From NCBI RefSeq assembly GCF_014107495.1, contig NZ_CP041969.1, positions 3,149,501 through 3,213,500 of the forward strand: a stretch of DNA of 64,000 bases, read 5' to 3'. Below are positions 51,920 to 60,885 of this stretch, piece after piece; within the stretch, counting starts at the first letter, position 1; every line of letters starts with the position of its first letter. A model generated the notes under the pieces. It was given only the letters and a program-made list of their open reading frames with translations. It did not search any database and had not been told where the DNA came from. The stretch is from Cohnella cholangitidis (GTDB lineage: Bacteria; Bacillota; Bacilli; Paenibacillales; Paenibacillaceae). A program made the translations under genes and the position numbers.

Positions 51920-52702
51920 ATGGCATTGGCATATAACCCGGAAGAAATCGACGTTTTAGTTAAAGATTATCGATTGGCGATAGAACCGTCGACGGATGGC
52001 AAGTTCTCCATGCCGGCGATCGATTTGCTGAACAATGACAAATGTTCGGCCTATTTGGGCGGGGTAAAGGGCATCTTCGAAACCTCCTCCGACGTGGCTA
52101 CAGTGTCGCTTTTTGCGAAGAGATACAGTTACCTGATAATCGCTTCCAGCCTGTACGCGATGAGCGCGTTTAACAAAGGGTTGGATTATTCCATCGAGAA
52201 TTGTCATGTCGAATCCAGCTTCCAAGGCCAGGCATGGCTTCCGAAGGTGCGCTTATCGGATTGGCCCGTCTCTCAACCGGCAGAGGGCGGCCGGAAGGAA
52301 TGGCGGGATCAGGTGATTCGCAACATATTCGCCGAGAATATCGCCAAGGCATGGAACTCCCTTTCGAAGATCGGCCCCATTTCGAAGGCCGTTTTATGGG
52401 AAAATACGGCCATCTACGTGTATTGGCTGTATGAGAACAAATTCGGAGAGGGAGCCGACGCCGAGCAGCAATCGCGGATACAAGAAGATTACGAATATTT
52501 GCTGAATGAAGCTCCGGCGCACTTATTCGGAGAAACGAAAAATCCGTTAGCCAGATTCAACAGTCCCAAAGTGGCCACCATGGCTTCAGAGGCGCCAATC
52601 CGTATTCGGAAAACGTGCTGTTATTATTACTTGGCGGCGGAAGATCCCGAAGATTACTGTCCGACTTGCCCCAAAATCAAGCACGAATTGCGTTGTAATT
52701 AA
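51920..52702 (+). CDS. FhuF-like [2Fe-2S] ferric-siderophore reductase
   Basis: 260 aa from ATG 51920 (SD GAGG). Helical FhuF-type body (RNIFAENIAKAWNSLSKIGP; ENTAIYVYWLYENKF) and the C-terminal cluster-binding motif CC-x12-C-x2-C (KTCCYYYLAAEDPEDYCPTC). FhuF proteins reduce ferric siderophores in the cytosol to release Fe2+. It is 38 bp after the ATPase gene and shares its Fur-controlled promoter. Confidence 0.85.
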   Translation: MALAYNPEEIDVLVKDYRLAIEPSTDGKFSMPAIDLLNNDKCSAYLGGVKGIFETSSDVATVSLFAKRYSYLIIASSLYAMSAFNKGLDYSIENCHVESSFQGQAWLPKVRLSDWPVSQPAEGGRKEWRDQVIRNIFAENIAKAWNSLSKIGPISKAVLWENTAIYVYWLYENKFGEGADAEQQSRIQEDYEYLLNEAPAHLFGETKNPLARFNSPKVATMASEAPIRIRKTCCYYYLAAEDPEDYCPTCPKIKHELRCN

Positions 52703-52726
52703 AGGCACTGCTAATAGGCACGTACT

Positions 52727-52762
52727 AAGCACTTTGTTTCCTAGGGAAACGGGTGCTTTTTT
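52727..52762 (+). terminator. Terminator of the ATPase-FhuF operon
   Basis: AAGCAC / GTGCTT stem enclosing the palindrome GTTTCCTAGGGAAAC, followed by a T run. Confidence 0.75.
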
Positions 52763-52794
52763 CTTGTTACATAAAAATACAAAAATGATTAATG

Positions 52795-52855
52795 TTGACA
52801 GTCGCAACAACAATCCATATGATGGGTATACATAATGATATTGAGTATCATTATC
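52795..52855 (+). promoter_or_regulatory. Promoter and Fur box of the siderophore biosynthesis operon
   Basis: TTGACA (52795-52800), 17-bp spacer, TATGAT (52818-52823). A Fur box GATATTGAGTATCATTATC (52837-52855, 15 of 19 to consensus) covers the expected transcription start. The first gene starts at 52907, and no other promoter is apparent before 63909. Confidence 0.85.
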
Positions 52856-52906
52856 AATTAGAATCGAATAAGTAACGTTTTACCGTTGTTACCGGGAGGA
52901 GATGCA

Positions 52907-53902
52907 GTGAGCCAACATCAAGTGCGGAACGCGCATAACAAACTAATCCAAAACAAAGCGAGGGAAATGGGGATTGCATGCAAGCCGTTAATTCCGGGGT
53001 GCGAAGATTTTCTAGAGTTATCGTATAAGGGCAAGAACATCATTATCAACAAGACCAGAACTCACAAGATGTCGTTGATGGCCGGATTATTGGCGAAAAA
53101 CAAGGAAGCTTCCAACCTCTTGTTAAGAAGACGCGGATTGCCCGTGCCGGATGATATCGTCGTATCGCGAATGAACGAAGAAGCCGTCGATTTTATGAAT
53201 AAATACAGGCTAGTGACGGTGAAGCCTCTGGATACGAGCCGCAGCATCGGAGTTACCGTCGGCATCGACAAGGAAGAGGACTTGGATCGGGCCATTCGGA
53301 CGGCGCGCCTTCATAGCGAGAAAGCGATGATTCAGAAGTATGTAGAAGGCCGTGACTATCGCGTACTGGTGATAGCAGGGCAAACGATAGGCGTATTGGA
53401 GTATGAACCGGCGTTCGTCGAAGGCGACGGCCGATCGACGATCGGGGAGCTCATTCATCGGTTGAACGCGGACCAGCTTAGACGCAATGATGCCGGAGAC
53501 GCCGGATCCTTCCAAGAAATAAACGTCGATTCGAAGCGTTTGTCCGCGCATCTGCGGGAGCAAGGCTTCGCCATTCAAACGATTTTACGCAAAGGTGTTC
53601 GGGTGGAGCTGTTCTCAAGCGTTAACGCGATGGCGGACGAAATCAGCGAGATCGTGACCGATCGAACCCATGACATTTGCCCGTATAACGAGAATGTCGC
53701 CGTTGAGGCGGCGAAGGCACTGAACGTCGACGTGGCTGGTATCGATATTCGCTGCAAAGATATTAGGCTTCCGCTAAACGACGATAACGGGGGGATTCTT
53801 GAGGTCAACGCTTTGCCGGATATGATCGATCCGCACCTTTTTCTGCAAGGGGCTTCTACAGATGTATTCCAGGTTTACCTGCAATATTTATTCGAAGAAT
53901 AA
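52907..53902 (+). CDS. CphA-like ATP-grasp ligase of the siderophore cluster
   Basis: 331 aa, GTG start at 52907 with SD GGAGGA 6 nt away. The fold matches the ATP-grasp half of cyanophycin synthetase: VTVKPLDTSRSIGVTVGI, IQKYVEGRDYRVLVIAGQ, EYEPAFVEGDGRSTIGELI, and metal-binding end GGILEVNALPDMI. The Mur-ligase half of CphA is absent. ATP-grasp enzymes form amide bonds through acyl phosphates. As first gene of a Fur-controlled NIS operon it may add an amino acid or diamine to a carboxylate unit (inference). It is not part of the achromobactin or staphyloferrin B sets. Confidence 0.8.
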   Translation: MSQHQVRNAHNKLIQNKAREMGIACKPLIPGCEDFLELSYKGKNIIINKTRTHKMSLMAGLLAKNKEASNLLLRRRGLPVPDDIVVSRMNEEAVDFMNKYRLVTVKPLDTSRSIGVTVGIDKEEDLDRAIRTARLHSEKAMIQKYVEGRDYRVLVIAGQTIGVLEYEPAFVEGDGRSTIGELIHRLNADQLRRNDAGDAGSFQEINVDSKRLSAHLREQGFAIQTILRKGVRVELFSSVNAMADEISEIVTDRTHDICPYNENVAVEAAKALNVDVAGIDIRCKDIRLPLNDDNGGILEVNALPDMIDPHLFLQGASTDVFQVYLQYLFEE

Positions 53903-53914
53903 AAGGAGCGTTTA

Positions 53915-55273
53915 ATGATGCTATCCGTGAATGCCGGGAATGCGTATTTACAGCTGCAGAACGACAAGGAATCCAATGCCCGATCTTATCCGCGCCGTTT
54001 TCCCCTCGTCATCCACAAAGCCAAAGGGATAATCATAACCGATACGGAAGGCAAGCCCTATTACGATTGCCTCGCGGGCGCGGGCACGTTGGCGCTGGGC
54101 CACAATCATGACGTCGTGGTTGCGGCGATCGGCGATGTTCTGGAGAAACAAATCCCTTTACATACGCTGGACCTGGCAACGCCTTTGAAAATCGAGTTCA
54201 TGCAAGAAATTTTCTCTATTCTGCCGGAAGAGTTAAGAGACGCCTCCAAAATCCAATTTTGCGGTCCGACCGGCGCGGATGGGGTGGAAGCCGCCATCAA
54301 GCTGGTCAAGAACGCGACCAAAGGCAAATCCATTCTGGCTTTCCAAGGCAGCTACCACGGCTCGACGCAAGCCACGATGTCCATGAGCGGCAATTTGAGC
54401 AAGAAACAGCATTTGCAAAGCTTGCTGCCGGATGTCCACTTCCTGCCGTTCCCCTATGAATATCGTTGCCCGTTCGGCGTCGGAGGAGGAATGACCGCCC
54501 AGATCAGTACGCAGTATATCGAGAATTTGTTGGACGATTGCGAGAGCGGCATCGCTTCTCCTTGCGGCGTCATTATCGAAACCGTGCAAGGCGAGGGGGG
54601 ATCGATTCCGGCCGATCTCGAATGGCTGAGACAATTGCGGCGCATCACGGCCGAAAGAGGAATTCCGCTCATTATAGACGAGGTTCAGACGGGCATCGGC
54701 AGAACCGGTAAAATGTTTTCCTTCGAGCATGCCGGCATCGTCCCGGATGTCATCGTCTGTTCGAAAGCGATTGGCGGAAGCTTGCCGATGTCGGTGGTCA
54801 TCTACAAGGAAGAATTGGACCAATGGCAGCCGGGAGCGCATACGGGTACGTTCCGCGGCAATCAATTAGGCATGGCGACGGGGCTCGCGACGCTGAAATA
54901 CATGAAAGAAAACCATGTGCTCGACAATGTTCAAGAACGCAGCGAACAGTTCTTCGAAGCCCTGAATCGGATGCGGGATAAATACGAAGAGATCGGCGAC
55001 GTTCGCGGAAGAGGCTTGATGATCGGAGTCGAGATCGTAGATCCGAACGGCCGCAGAGACCGCTTAGGGCACTATCCTCCAAGCGGGGAGCTGGCTTCGC
55101 GAATTCAAGCGTGCTGCTTCAAGAACGGACTGATTATCGAAGTGGGAGGCCGTCGCTCGGCCGTGCTGCGGTTCTTGCCGCCGCTTACGATTACGGCGCT
55201 TGAAACGGCGGAGGTGTTGTCGATTTTCGAGAAATCCGTCGTTCAAGCCATAGAAGCGATGCGGGGCAAATGA
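53915..55273 (+). CDS. Diaminobutyrate-2-oxoglutarate aminotransferase-like enzyme
   Basis: 452 aa, class III PLP aminotransferase of the DABA type (AcsF/EctB/Dat group): FCGPTGADGVEAAIKLVK, GSYHGSTQATMSMSG, IIDEVQTGIGRTG, PLP-lysine in VCSKAIGGSLPMS, HTGTFRGNQLG. It would make L-2,4-diaminobutyrate from aspartate semialdehyde and glutamate. SD AAAGGAG; 12 bp after the ATP-grasp gene; its stop overlaps the MFS start by 4 bp. In achromobactin biosynthesis the same activity (AcsF) supplies Dab, so this predicts a Dab-containing siderophore. Confidence 0.85.
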   Translation: MMLSVNAGNAYLQLQNDKESNARSYPRRFPLVIHKAKGIIITDTEGKPYYDCLAGAGTLALGHNHDVVVAAIGDVLEKQIPLHTLDLATPLKIEFMQEIFSILPEELRDASKIQFCGPTGADGVEAAIKLVKNATKGKSILAFQGSYHGSTQATMSMSGNLSKKQHLQSLLPDVHFLPFPYEYRCPFGVGGGMTAQISTQYIENLLDDCESGIASPCGVIIETVQGEGGSIPADLEWLRQLRRITAERGIPLIIDEVQTGIGRTGKMFSFEHAGIVPDVIVCSKAIGGSLPMSVVIYKEELDQWQPGAHTGTFRGNQLGMATGLATLKYMKENHVLDNVQERSEQFFEALNRMRDKYEEIGDVRGRGLMIGVEIVDPNGRRDRLGHYPPSGELASRIQACCFKNGLIIEVGGRRSAVLRFLPPLTITALETAEVLSIFEKSVVQAIEAMRGK

Positions 55274-56700
55274 ACGCGTTCGGATTGAAAAAGCATTCCG
55301 TATTATTGGCGATTTTGCTCGGCGCCTTTTCTTTGGTGCTGACGAATAGCGCTTTTAATATTTTGCTGCCGAGCTTCGTTCGAATGTACGGAATATCGAC
55401 CGCGTTCGGCGGATGGATTATTATTCTCTATATTTTGGCGATGACGATCACGATGCCTTTGACGTCGCTTGTCGTCGATCGTCTCGGCAGGAAGCAAACC
55501 TATATTTTAGGCGTCGGACTCTATGGCTTATTCTCCGTGCTGGGCGGCTTATTCTGGCAACACATTGAGATCGTTCTGTTGGTGCGCGTGATGCACGGCG
55601 TTGCGGCCGGACTGATGATCCCTTTGTCGCTGGTGCTGTTGTTCGATTATTACGGCAAAGAAGTAAGGGGACGGGTAGTCGGCGCGTGGGGAATCCTGCT
55701 CATGATCGCGCCGGCCATCGGCCCGACGTTAGGCGGAGCGATCATGCAGTTCGGACAGTTGCAGCATCTGTTCTGGCTCAATGTGCCGTTCGCGTTTCTA
55801 TCGTTCGTTATGTGCTGCACGCAGATCAAGCGCTATCCGGCGGCGAATAGAAAAACGATTCATTTTCAAGGCATTGCGTTGATGGTTGTATGTATCGCTT
55901 CGCTAAGCCTCGGCATTCAGATGGTTTCAAGTCCGACCGTCCCCAAGTGGATCCCCTGCGTCTTGCTGCTATTAGGCGCGGTGACGTTGATTCGTTTCGT
56001 TCAGCGAGAAAACGTCAAAGACGAACCGTTGATTCGTTACCGGCTGTTGCGTCGGCATCCGGTATTTACGGTGTCGCTCGTCATTTCGGCGATTCAAGAC
56101 TCCGTTATGTTCGGCGTAATCTTCGTTCTGCCGCTGATCTTTCAAGAAGTGTTTCATCTATCGCCTTCCGTGACGGGTGCCATGTTCATTCCGACGGCTA
56201 TTTTTACGAGTTTGTTCGTGTGGATGGGCGGCAGCATGATCGATTCGGGCAAGTCTTTGAAATTCATCGCTTATGGCATCGGGTTCATCGCGGTTTCGGT
56301 ATTGGCGTTTGCTTTTGTCCCGCGAGGAGTTCCATTCGTTGTTCTCCTCCTCCTCATGTCCTTGAGAGGGATCGGCAACGGATTATCCGATATGACGGTG
56401 ACCGCCATCGGACTGAACTCCTTGCCGGAAGAGGATTTGCACGAGGGGTCGGCGTTATCGAACACGATCCAACGGCTAGCCTCTTCGTTCGCCGTGATGC
56501 TGCTTAGCGTGTATTACGAGCTTCGTTGGCAGATGATCGCACAATCGGGAGTACTCGCCGAGCAGGCGAAATGGACGGCTTTAAAAGAAGAGTGCGTCGC
56601 TTTAGGCGGCTTAATGCTGCTTGCTTTGCCGCTTGTCATCTTTATAAACGGGAGGAAGGTGGAAGTCGTTGCTGGGAACGGGGAAAAAACGGTCGCTTAA
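55270..56700 (+). CDS. MFS exporter of the siderophore cluster
   Basis: 476 aa, about 14 TM helices (DHA2-like): AFNILLPSFVRMYGISTAFG, motif A LVVDRLGRKQTYILG, motif C-like GILLMIAPAIGPTLGGAIM. Between aminotransferase (4-bp overlap) and first NIS synthetase (32-bp overlap), the place of the SbnD/YhcA exporters, so it most likely secretes the siderophore. Confidence 0.85.
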   Translation: MNAFGLKKHSVLLAILLGAFSLVLTNSAFNILLPSFVRMYGISTAFGGWIIILYILAMTITMPLTSLVVDRLGRKQTYILGVGLYGLFSVLGGLFWQHIEIVLLVRVMHGVAAGLMIPLSLVLLFDYYGKEVRGRVVGAWGILLMIAPAIGPTLGGAIMQFGQLQHLFWLNVPFAFLSFVMCCTQIKRYPAANRKTIHFQGIALMVVCIASLSLGIQMVSSPTVPKWIPCVLLLLGAVTLIRFVQRENVKDEPLIRYRLLRRHPVFTVSLVISAIQDSVMFGVIFVLPLIFQEVFHLSPSVTGAMFIPTAIFTSLFVWMGGSMIDSGKSLKFIAYGIGFIAVSVLAFAFVPRGVPFVVLLLLMSLRGIGNGLSDMTVTAIGLNSLPEEDLHEGSALSNTIQRLASSFAVMLLSVYYELRWQMIAQSGVLAEQAKWTALKEECVALGGLMLLALPLVIFINGRKVEVVAGNGEKTVA

Positions 56701-58249
56701 CGGCCGTGAACAAGCCAACCGCCATACTTGCAAGACGTTGCTGAATTGTTATGCCAGAGAGTTCTGTAATGAACATACGAGCTCTTTTTCCATGAGCCCT
56801 CATGATCTTGCCTATGCATTCTATTTTCCGGCGAGCGACGTTATCCTTTCCGGCAAACTATCCTATTATTCCGCAATCGGCGAGCATGAATACGAATCCT
56901 ATCTCGTGAATAACGGGCGTGAACCGGAATACGCCGACGTGGCGCAATGGATCGTGAAGGAACTGCGGCAACACCAGTTGCTCATCACGGACAAGAGGGC
57001 GATCGATTTCTCCACTAAAGTAGCCAACAGTTATCGGAACTTGGCCTTGTATTTGGAGCATTCGGTCGATGTCCGGGCGCAGGACTATCTGTCATCCGAA
57101 CAATCGTTGCTCTATGGGCATCCGTTTCACCCATTCCCCAAAAATACCTTAGGTTTTACCGAGGATGAAGCGAGAAAGTTCGGTCCGGAGCTGCGGGCTT
57201 CTTTTCCGTTGTGCTATCTGGCCGTGAGGAAGGACGTCTATCGGGAAGAATGGGTGCCGGGAAGACAACGAATGGAACTGCATGAAAGCGTGATGGAACA
57301 TGCGCAACTCATGCTTCAAGAGCAAAGGGACGGTTACGAAGTGTTGCCGATGCATCCGTGGCAGTACGAGCATGTCCAGTCGATAGAGGCGGTTAAGGAG
57401 TACATCCAAGAAGGGAAAATCATTCTTCTAGGAAGCTGCGGGCCGTTAAGCTATCCGACCTCATCTGTACGTACGGTATATATTCCGGCGATGAGATGCA
57501 ATATCAAGCTGCCGTTGAACATTCAAATCACGAATATGACGAGGAACAACAACAGGGAGCAAATGCGAAGAACGTTGGACGCTGCTGGCTATTTGGTACA
57601 GAGGAATTGTTTTGCGGAAGAGCCGGGCACCCGAATCGCTTACGAAGAAGGCGTATGCGCTTGCTATTTTGAAGAGGATGACATCACTAAATTATTCGCG
57701 GTCGCTTATCGCCCGATCGAGTTCGATGAAACGTCAACCTATGTGCTATCTAGCCTAGTCGAAGCTCCAACGGGGGGAGAGCCGTCTCGCTTATTCTCGT
57801 TGATGGATCATCGCGATGCGGATCAGTGGTTCCGGCAGTATCTTGCGATCTCCTTGCTGCCCATCGTTCACATCGCGGAGGAGAAAGGCATTCATTTCGA
57901 AGCCCATCTGCAAAATTCATTATTAACGATTAAGAACGGCATGCCCCATACGTTTATCATTCGGGATTTGGAAGGGGTAAGCGTGAATAGGGACAAGGCG
58001 GGAGAGCTTGTGGACACCTTCGGTCCTCTTTTCTATGCCCAAGAAGAAGCGTGGGCGCGCACGTCTTATTATTTCGTGGTGAACCATCTTGGTTCTTTGA
58101 TTCATGCCCTGGCGAGGGACGTTCAGGTAGGAGAAGAGCATTTCTGGGCAATCGTGCGGGACGTTCTCCTGCAGGAGGCGGAAGAGAGCGGGAATGAATA
58201 CGTGCTTCACTTGCTAACGGCTAATGTCTTCTATGCCAAAAAAATATGA
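56669..58249 (+). CDS. IucA/IucC-family NIS synthetase 1
   Basis: 526 aa, TTG start inside the MFS gene (SD GGAGG/AGGTGG upstream), shorter than the usual 580-620 aa. IucA/C core: LYGHPFHPFPKNTLGFTEDE, MHPWQYEHVQS, TSSVRTVYIPAMRCNIKLPL, and C-terminal FerrIC part IHFEAHLQNSLLTI plus RDLEGVSVNRD. These enzymes adenylate a carboxylate (citrate, a citryl amide or 2-oxoglutarate) and join it to an amine. Which step it does cannot be told from sequence alone. Confidence 0.88.
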   Translation: MLGTGKKRSLNGREQANRHTCKTLLNCYAREFCNEHTSSFSMSPHDLAYAFYFPASDVILSGKLSYYSAIGEHEYESYLVNNGREPEYADVAQWIVKELRQHQLLITDKRAIDFSTKVANSYRNLALYLEHSVDVRAQDYLSSEQSLLYGHPFHPFPKNTLGFTEDEARKFGPELRASFPLCYLAVRKDVYREEWVPGRQRMELHESVMEHAQLMLQEQRDGYEVLPMHPWQYEHVQSIEAVKEYIQEGKIILLGSCGPLSYPTSSVRTVYIPAMRCNIKLPLNIQITNMTRNNNREQMRRTLDAAGYLVQRNCFAEEPGTRIAYEEGVCACYFEEDDITKLFAVAYRPIEFDETSTYVLSSLVEAPTGGEPSRLFSLMDHRDADQWFRQYLAISLLPIVHIAEEKGIHFEAHLQNSLLTIKNGMPHTFIIRDLEGVSVNRDKAGELVDTFGPLFYAQEEAWARTSYYFVVNHLGSLIHALARDVQVGEEHFWAIVRDVLLQEAEESGNEYVLHLLTANVFYAKKI

Positions 58250-58325
58250 TGAGCTGCTTGGCGGGGAACAGCGAGACGCCGTCATACGTTGCGGTGAACA
58301 ATATCATGAAGCGAATAGGGAGTGA
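58233..58325 (+). other. Small overlapping reading frame (30 codons) between NIS synthetases 1 and 2
   Basis: MPKKYDELLGGEQRDAVIRC, then GEQYHEANRE and stop. It overlaps the last codons of synthetase 1 and reaches into the start region of synthetase 2. No good SD. Its helix-like, charged composition is compatible with a real small peptide or with translational coupling, but chance is likely. Confidence 0.2.
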
Positions 58326-58330
58326 ACGGA

Positions 58331-60109
58331 ATGCAACGAACAAGCAGCTTGTCTGAACGACGGCTAACCGCATTCGAAGAAGTGACGGATAGAATCATGC
58401 GCCAGACGATGGAGGCTCTTATTTTCGAGGGGATTGTGGAAGTTGCGAAAGAGGGACGAAAGTGGTCGTTCGCCGGGAAAACCGCGGCAGGGGATGTCGC
58501 CGATTATTCCTGCGAAGCGGAGGAGAAATGGTCTTTCGGCAGGGTGAAGATAGTTCGGAATTCGATCCGAAGAGAGGGGGAGCCGTATGCAAACCTGTAT
58601 CTCTTCCTCGAAGAAGTCATCCAGAATCGATTGGAAGGGGCGCATACGGCGTCGTTCATCCATGAATTGCTGGAAACGTTGGCGAAGGATCACCAGTCCA
58701 GAGAGTTGCTGCCGGATCGGATTCCGGAGCAAGACCGGCATTACGAAGCCTTGGAAAGCCATATGACCGACGGGCATCCGTATCATCCGAGTTACAAATC
58801 GAGGATCGGGTTTTCTTTGGCGGATAACTATGCGTACGGGCCCGAGTTTAACCAAGAAGTTTTGTTGTATTGGGTCGCGGTTAACGAGCAATTGGCGGAC
58901 TTTGCTCTATCTAGCGAGAATTCGCTTGAAGACATTCACAAGCATCATTTAACGGATAGAGATAGGCGCAAATTCAATCGAATCGTCAAAGAGAAAGGCT
59001 GCGGCGATAAGAAGTATGCGATTATCCCCGTTCATCCTTGGCAGTGGGAGCATCTTCTTCCCTCCGTCTTCGTGCAACAGTTGAAGGATCAAGATATCGT
59101 GCTTCTGGGCACCTCGGACCGTCCGTATAGGGCACAGCAGTCTATTCGCACGCTGGCTCATCGCGATAATACCGACGCCACCTATATTAAATTGGCGATG
59201 AGCATTACGAATACGTCGACCAGTCGTATTTTGGCGCATCACACGACGCAGAATGCGCCGCTGATCAGCGACTGGCTGGACACGATCGTTCGGAACGACA
59301 GCCTGCTGCAGAAGGAGCGGTTTCGACTTTTAAGAGAAGTCATGGGGATTTCCTTCCGCTACGATAAGCTGCCGCCGATTCAATACCGTTCGGCTTATGG
59401 GACGCTTGGCGCCATCTATCGGGAGAACGTGTCGACCTATTTGGAAGAGGGGGAGGAAGCGTGGCCGTTAAACGCGCTGCTGCTCACGCAGAAGAACGGA
59501 GAGTCGTTCATCCAAGCGGCGATTCGGCAGCATGGGGTAGAGAAATGGAGCGATGCGTTGATTCGAACGGTGACTCTTCCAATCATCCATCTGCTGTATG
59601 CTCATGGCATTGCGCTTGAATCCCACGCGCAGAACATTATTTTAGTCGTTCAGGATCGGTTGCCTAGCCGGATTATCGTGAAAGATCTGCATGACGGCGT
59701 TCGTTACGTGCCCGACAAACTATTGAGGCCGGAGTGGGCGCCGAAGCTGAACCCCGAGCCGGAGACGCATCGGAAATTCAATCGCTACTCGTTTATTCAG
59801 ACGGAATCGGTGTCCGAGGTTAGGGATTATACGTTCGACGCCTTCTTCTTCATCTGCATGACGGACATTTGCTGGGCGCTTGAGCGATTCGGGTTGAGCG
59901 AAAAGGATTTTTGGCGCAAATGCGCGGGGACAATCGTGAGCTATCAGAAGGAACACCCGGAATATGTGGATAGATTTGAAATGTTCGATTTGTTCGCCGA
60001 AGACGCCTTGATCGAAGAGATGACGAAGCGGCGGATCTACGGCGATAGCGAGTTGTACTTCCGTTCGGCGAAAAATCCGCTGTTGCTGGCAAGGGCTGAG
60101 TTGGAATGA
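58331..60109 (+). CDS. IucA/IucC-family NIS synthetase 2
   Basis: 592 aa from ATG 58331 (SD AGGGAG, 8 nt). Motifs: TDGHPYHPSYKSRIGFSLAD, VHPWQWEHLLPS, QSIRTLAHRDNTDATYIKLA, MSITNTSTSRILAHHTTQ, ESHAQNIILVV, KDLHDGVRYVPD. Full-length NIS synthetase of the group seen in achromobactin/staphyloferrin B clusters. The stop overlaps the next start by 4 bp (ATGA). Confidence 0.92.
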   Translation: MQRTSSLSERRLTAFEEVTDRIMRQTMEALIFEGIVEVAKEGRKWSFAGKTAAGDVADYSCEAEEKWSFGRVKIVRNSIRREGEPYANLYLFLEEVIQNRLEGAHTASFIHELLETLAKDHQSRELLPDRIPEQDRHYEALESHMTDGHPYHPSYKSRIGFSLADNYAYGPEFNQEVLLYWVAVNEQLADFALSSENSLEDIHKHHLTDRDRRKFNRIVKEKGCGDKKYAIIPVHPWQWEHLLPSVFVQQLKDQDIVLLGTSDRPYRAQQSIRTLAHRDNTDATYIKLAMSITNTSTSRILAHHTTQNAPLISDWLDTIVRNDSLLQKERFRLLREVMGISFRYDKLPPIQYRSAYGTLGAIYRENVSTYLEEGEEAWPLNALLLTQKNGESFIQAAIRQHGVEKWSDALIRTVTLPIIHLLYAHGIALESHAQNIILVVQDRLPSRIIVKDLHDGVRYVPDKLLRPEWAPKLNPEPETHRKFNRYSFIQTESVSEVRDYTFDAFFFICMTDICWALERFGLSEKDFWRKCAGTIVSYQKEHPEYVDRFEMFDLFAEDALIEEMTKRRIYGDSELYFRSAKNPLLLARAELE

Positions 60110-60885
60110 GAAAAAATAAGCTGAAGGGAAAAATCAGCCGCGGCGAGCCGGTGTACGGACTATTCGTCTCTATTCCGCATCCGATCGTCATCGAGTTGAT
60201 CGGGTATGCGGAGTTCGACTTCGTCATTATCGATTATGAACATGCGTCGATGAATATGGAAACGATCGAAGAGATGATTCGCGCCGCCGAGCTGCTGGAT
60301 ATGACGCCGCTGGTGAGAATATCCAAGGTGGATCGGATAGAAATATTGAAAGTGTTGGATAGCGGCGCCCAAGGGATTGTCATCCCTCACGTGGAGCGTC
60401 GAGAACAAGTCGAAGAGGCCGTTCGTTACGCTTATTATCATCCGATCGGCATGAGAAGCCTGAACAGCGGACGGGCGGGAGCTTTTGCGAAATATTCGCT
60501 CACCGATTATATTTCCGAAGCGAACGAAGAGTTGATGATCGTTCCGATGATCGAAAGCGTAGAGGGCGTGAGGCAATGCGAAGCGATCTTATCCGTGCCT
60601 CAAGTCAGTTTCGTTCTGGAGGGGGCGGCGGATCTGTCGCAGTCGCTGTCCGTTCCTTGGGATACCGATCATCCAGAGGTGCAAAGGAATTTGGACGTTT
60701 TGCACGAGGGAGCTGAGAGATGCAATGTGCCTTACGCGATCGTTTCGAGAAGTCTGGACGGTCATCGCAAGTGGGCGGATAAGGGCGTGCATATTTTCGT
60801 GCTGGGAGATGATCGCAATACGGCATTCCGGGCATATAGGCAGAAGAGAGACGACTATCGAAACGCGGCAGGGGGAAGACGATGA
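60106..60885 (+). CDS. SbnG-like citrate synthase (HpcH/HpaI aldolase family)
   Basis: 259 aa HpcH/HpaI TIM barrel: LFVSIPHPIVIELIGYAEFD, FVIIDYEHASMN (acid/metal residues), GIVIPHVERREQVEEAVRYA, IGMRSLNSGRAGAF. In staphyloferrin B clusters SbnG makes citrate from oxaloacetate and acetyl-CoA, supplying precursor independently of the TCA cycle; AcsB of achromobactin is its counterpart. Overlaps both neighbours by 4 bp. Confidence 0.88.
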   Translation: MRKNKLKGKISRGEPVYGLFVSIPHPIVIELIGYAEFDFVIIDYEHASMNMETIEEMIRAAELLDMTPLVRISKVDRIEILKVLDSGAQGIVIPHVERREQVEEAVRYAYYHPIGMRSLNSGRAGAFAKYSLTDYISEANEELMIVPMIESVEGVRQCEAILSVPQVSFVLEGAADLSQSLSVPWDTDHPEVQRNLDVLHEGAERCNVPYAIVSRSLDGHRKWADKGVHIFVLGDDRNTAFRAYRQKRDDYRNAAGGRR

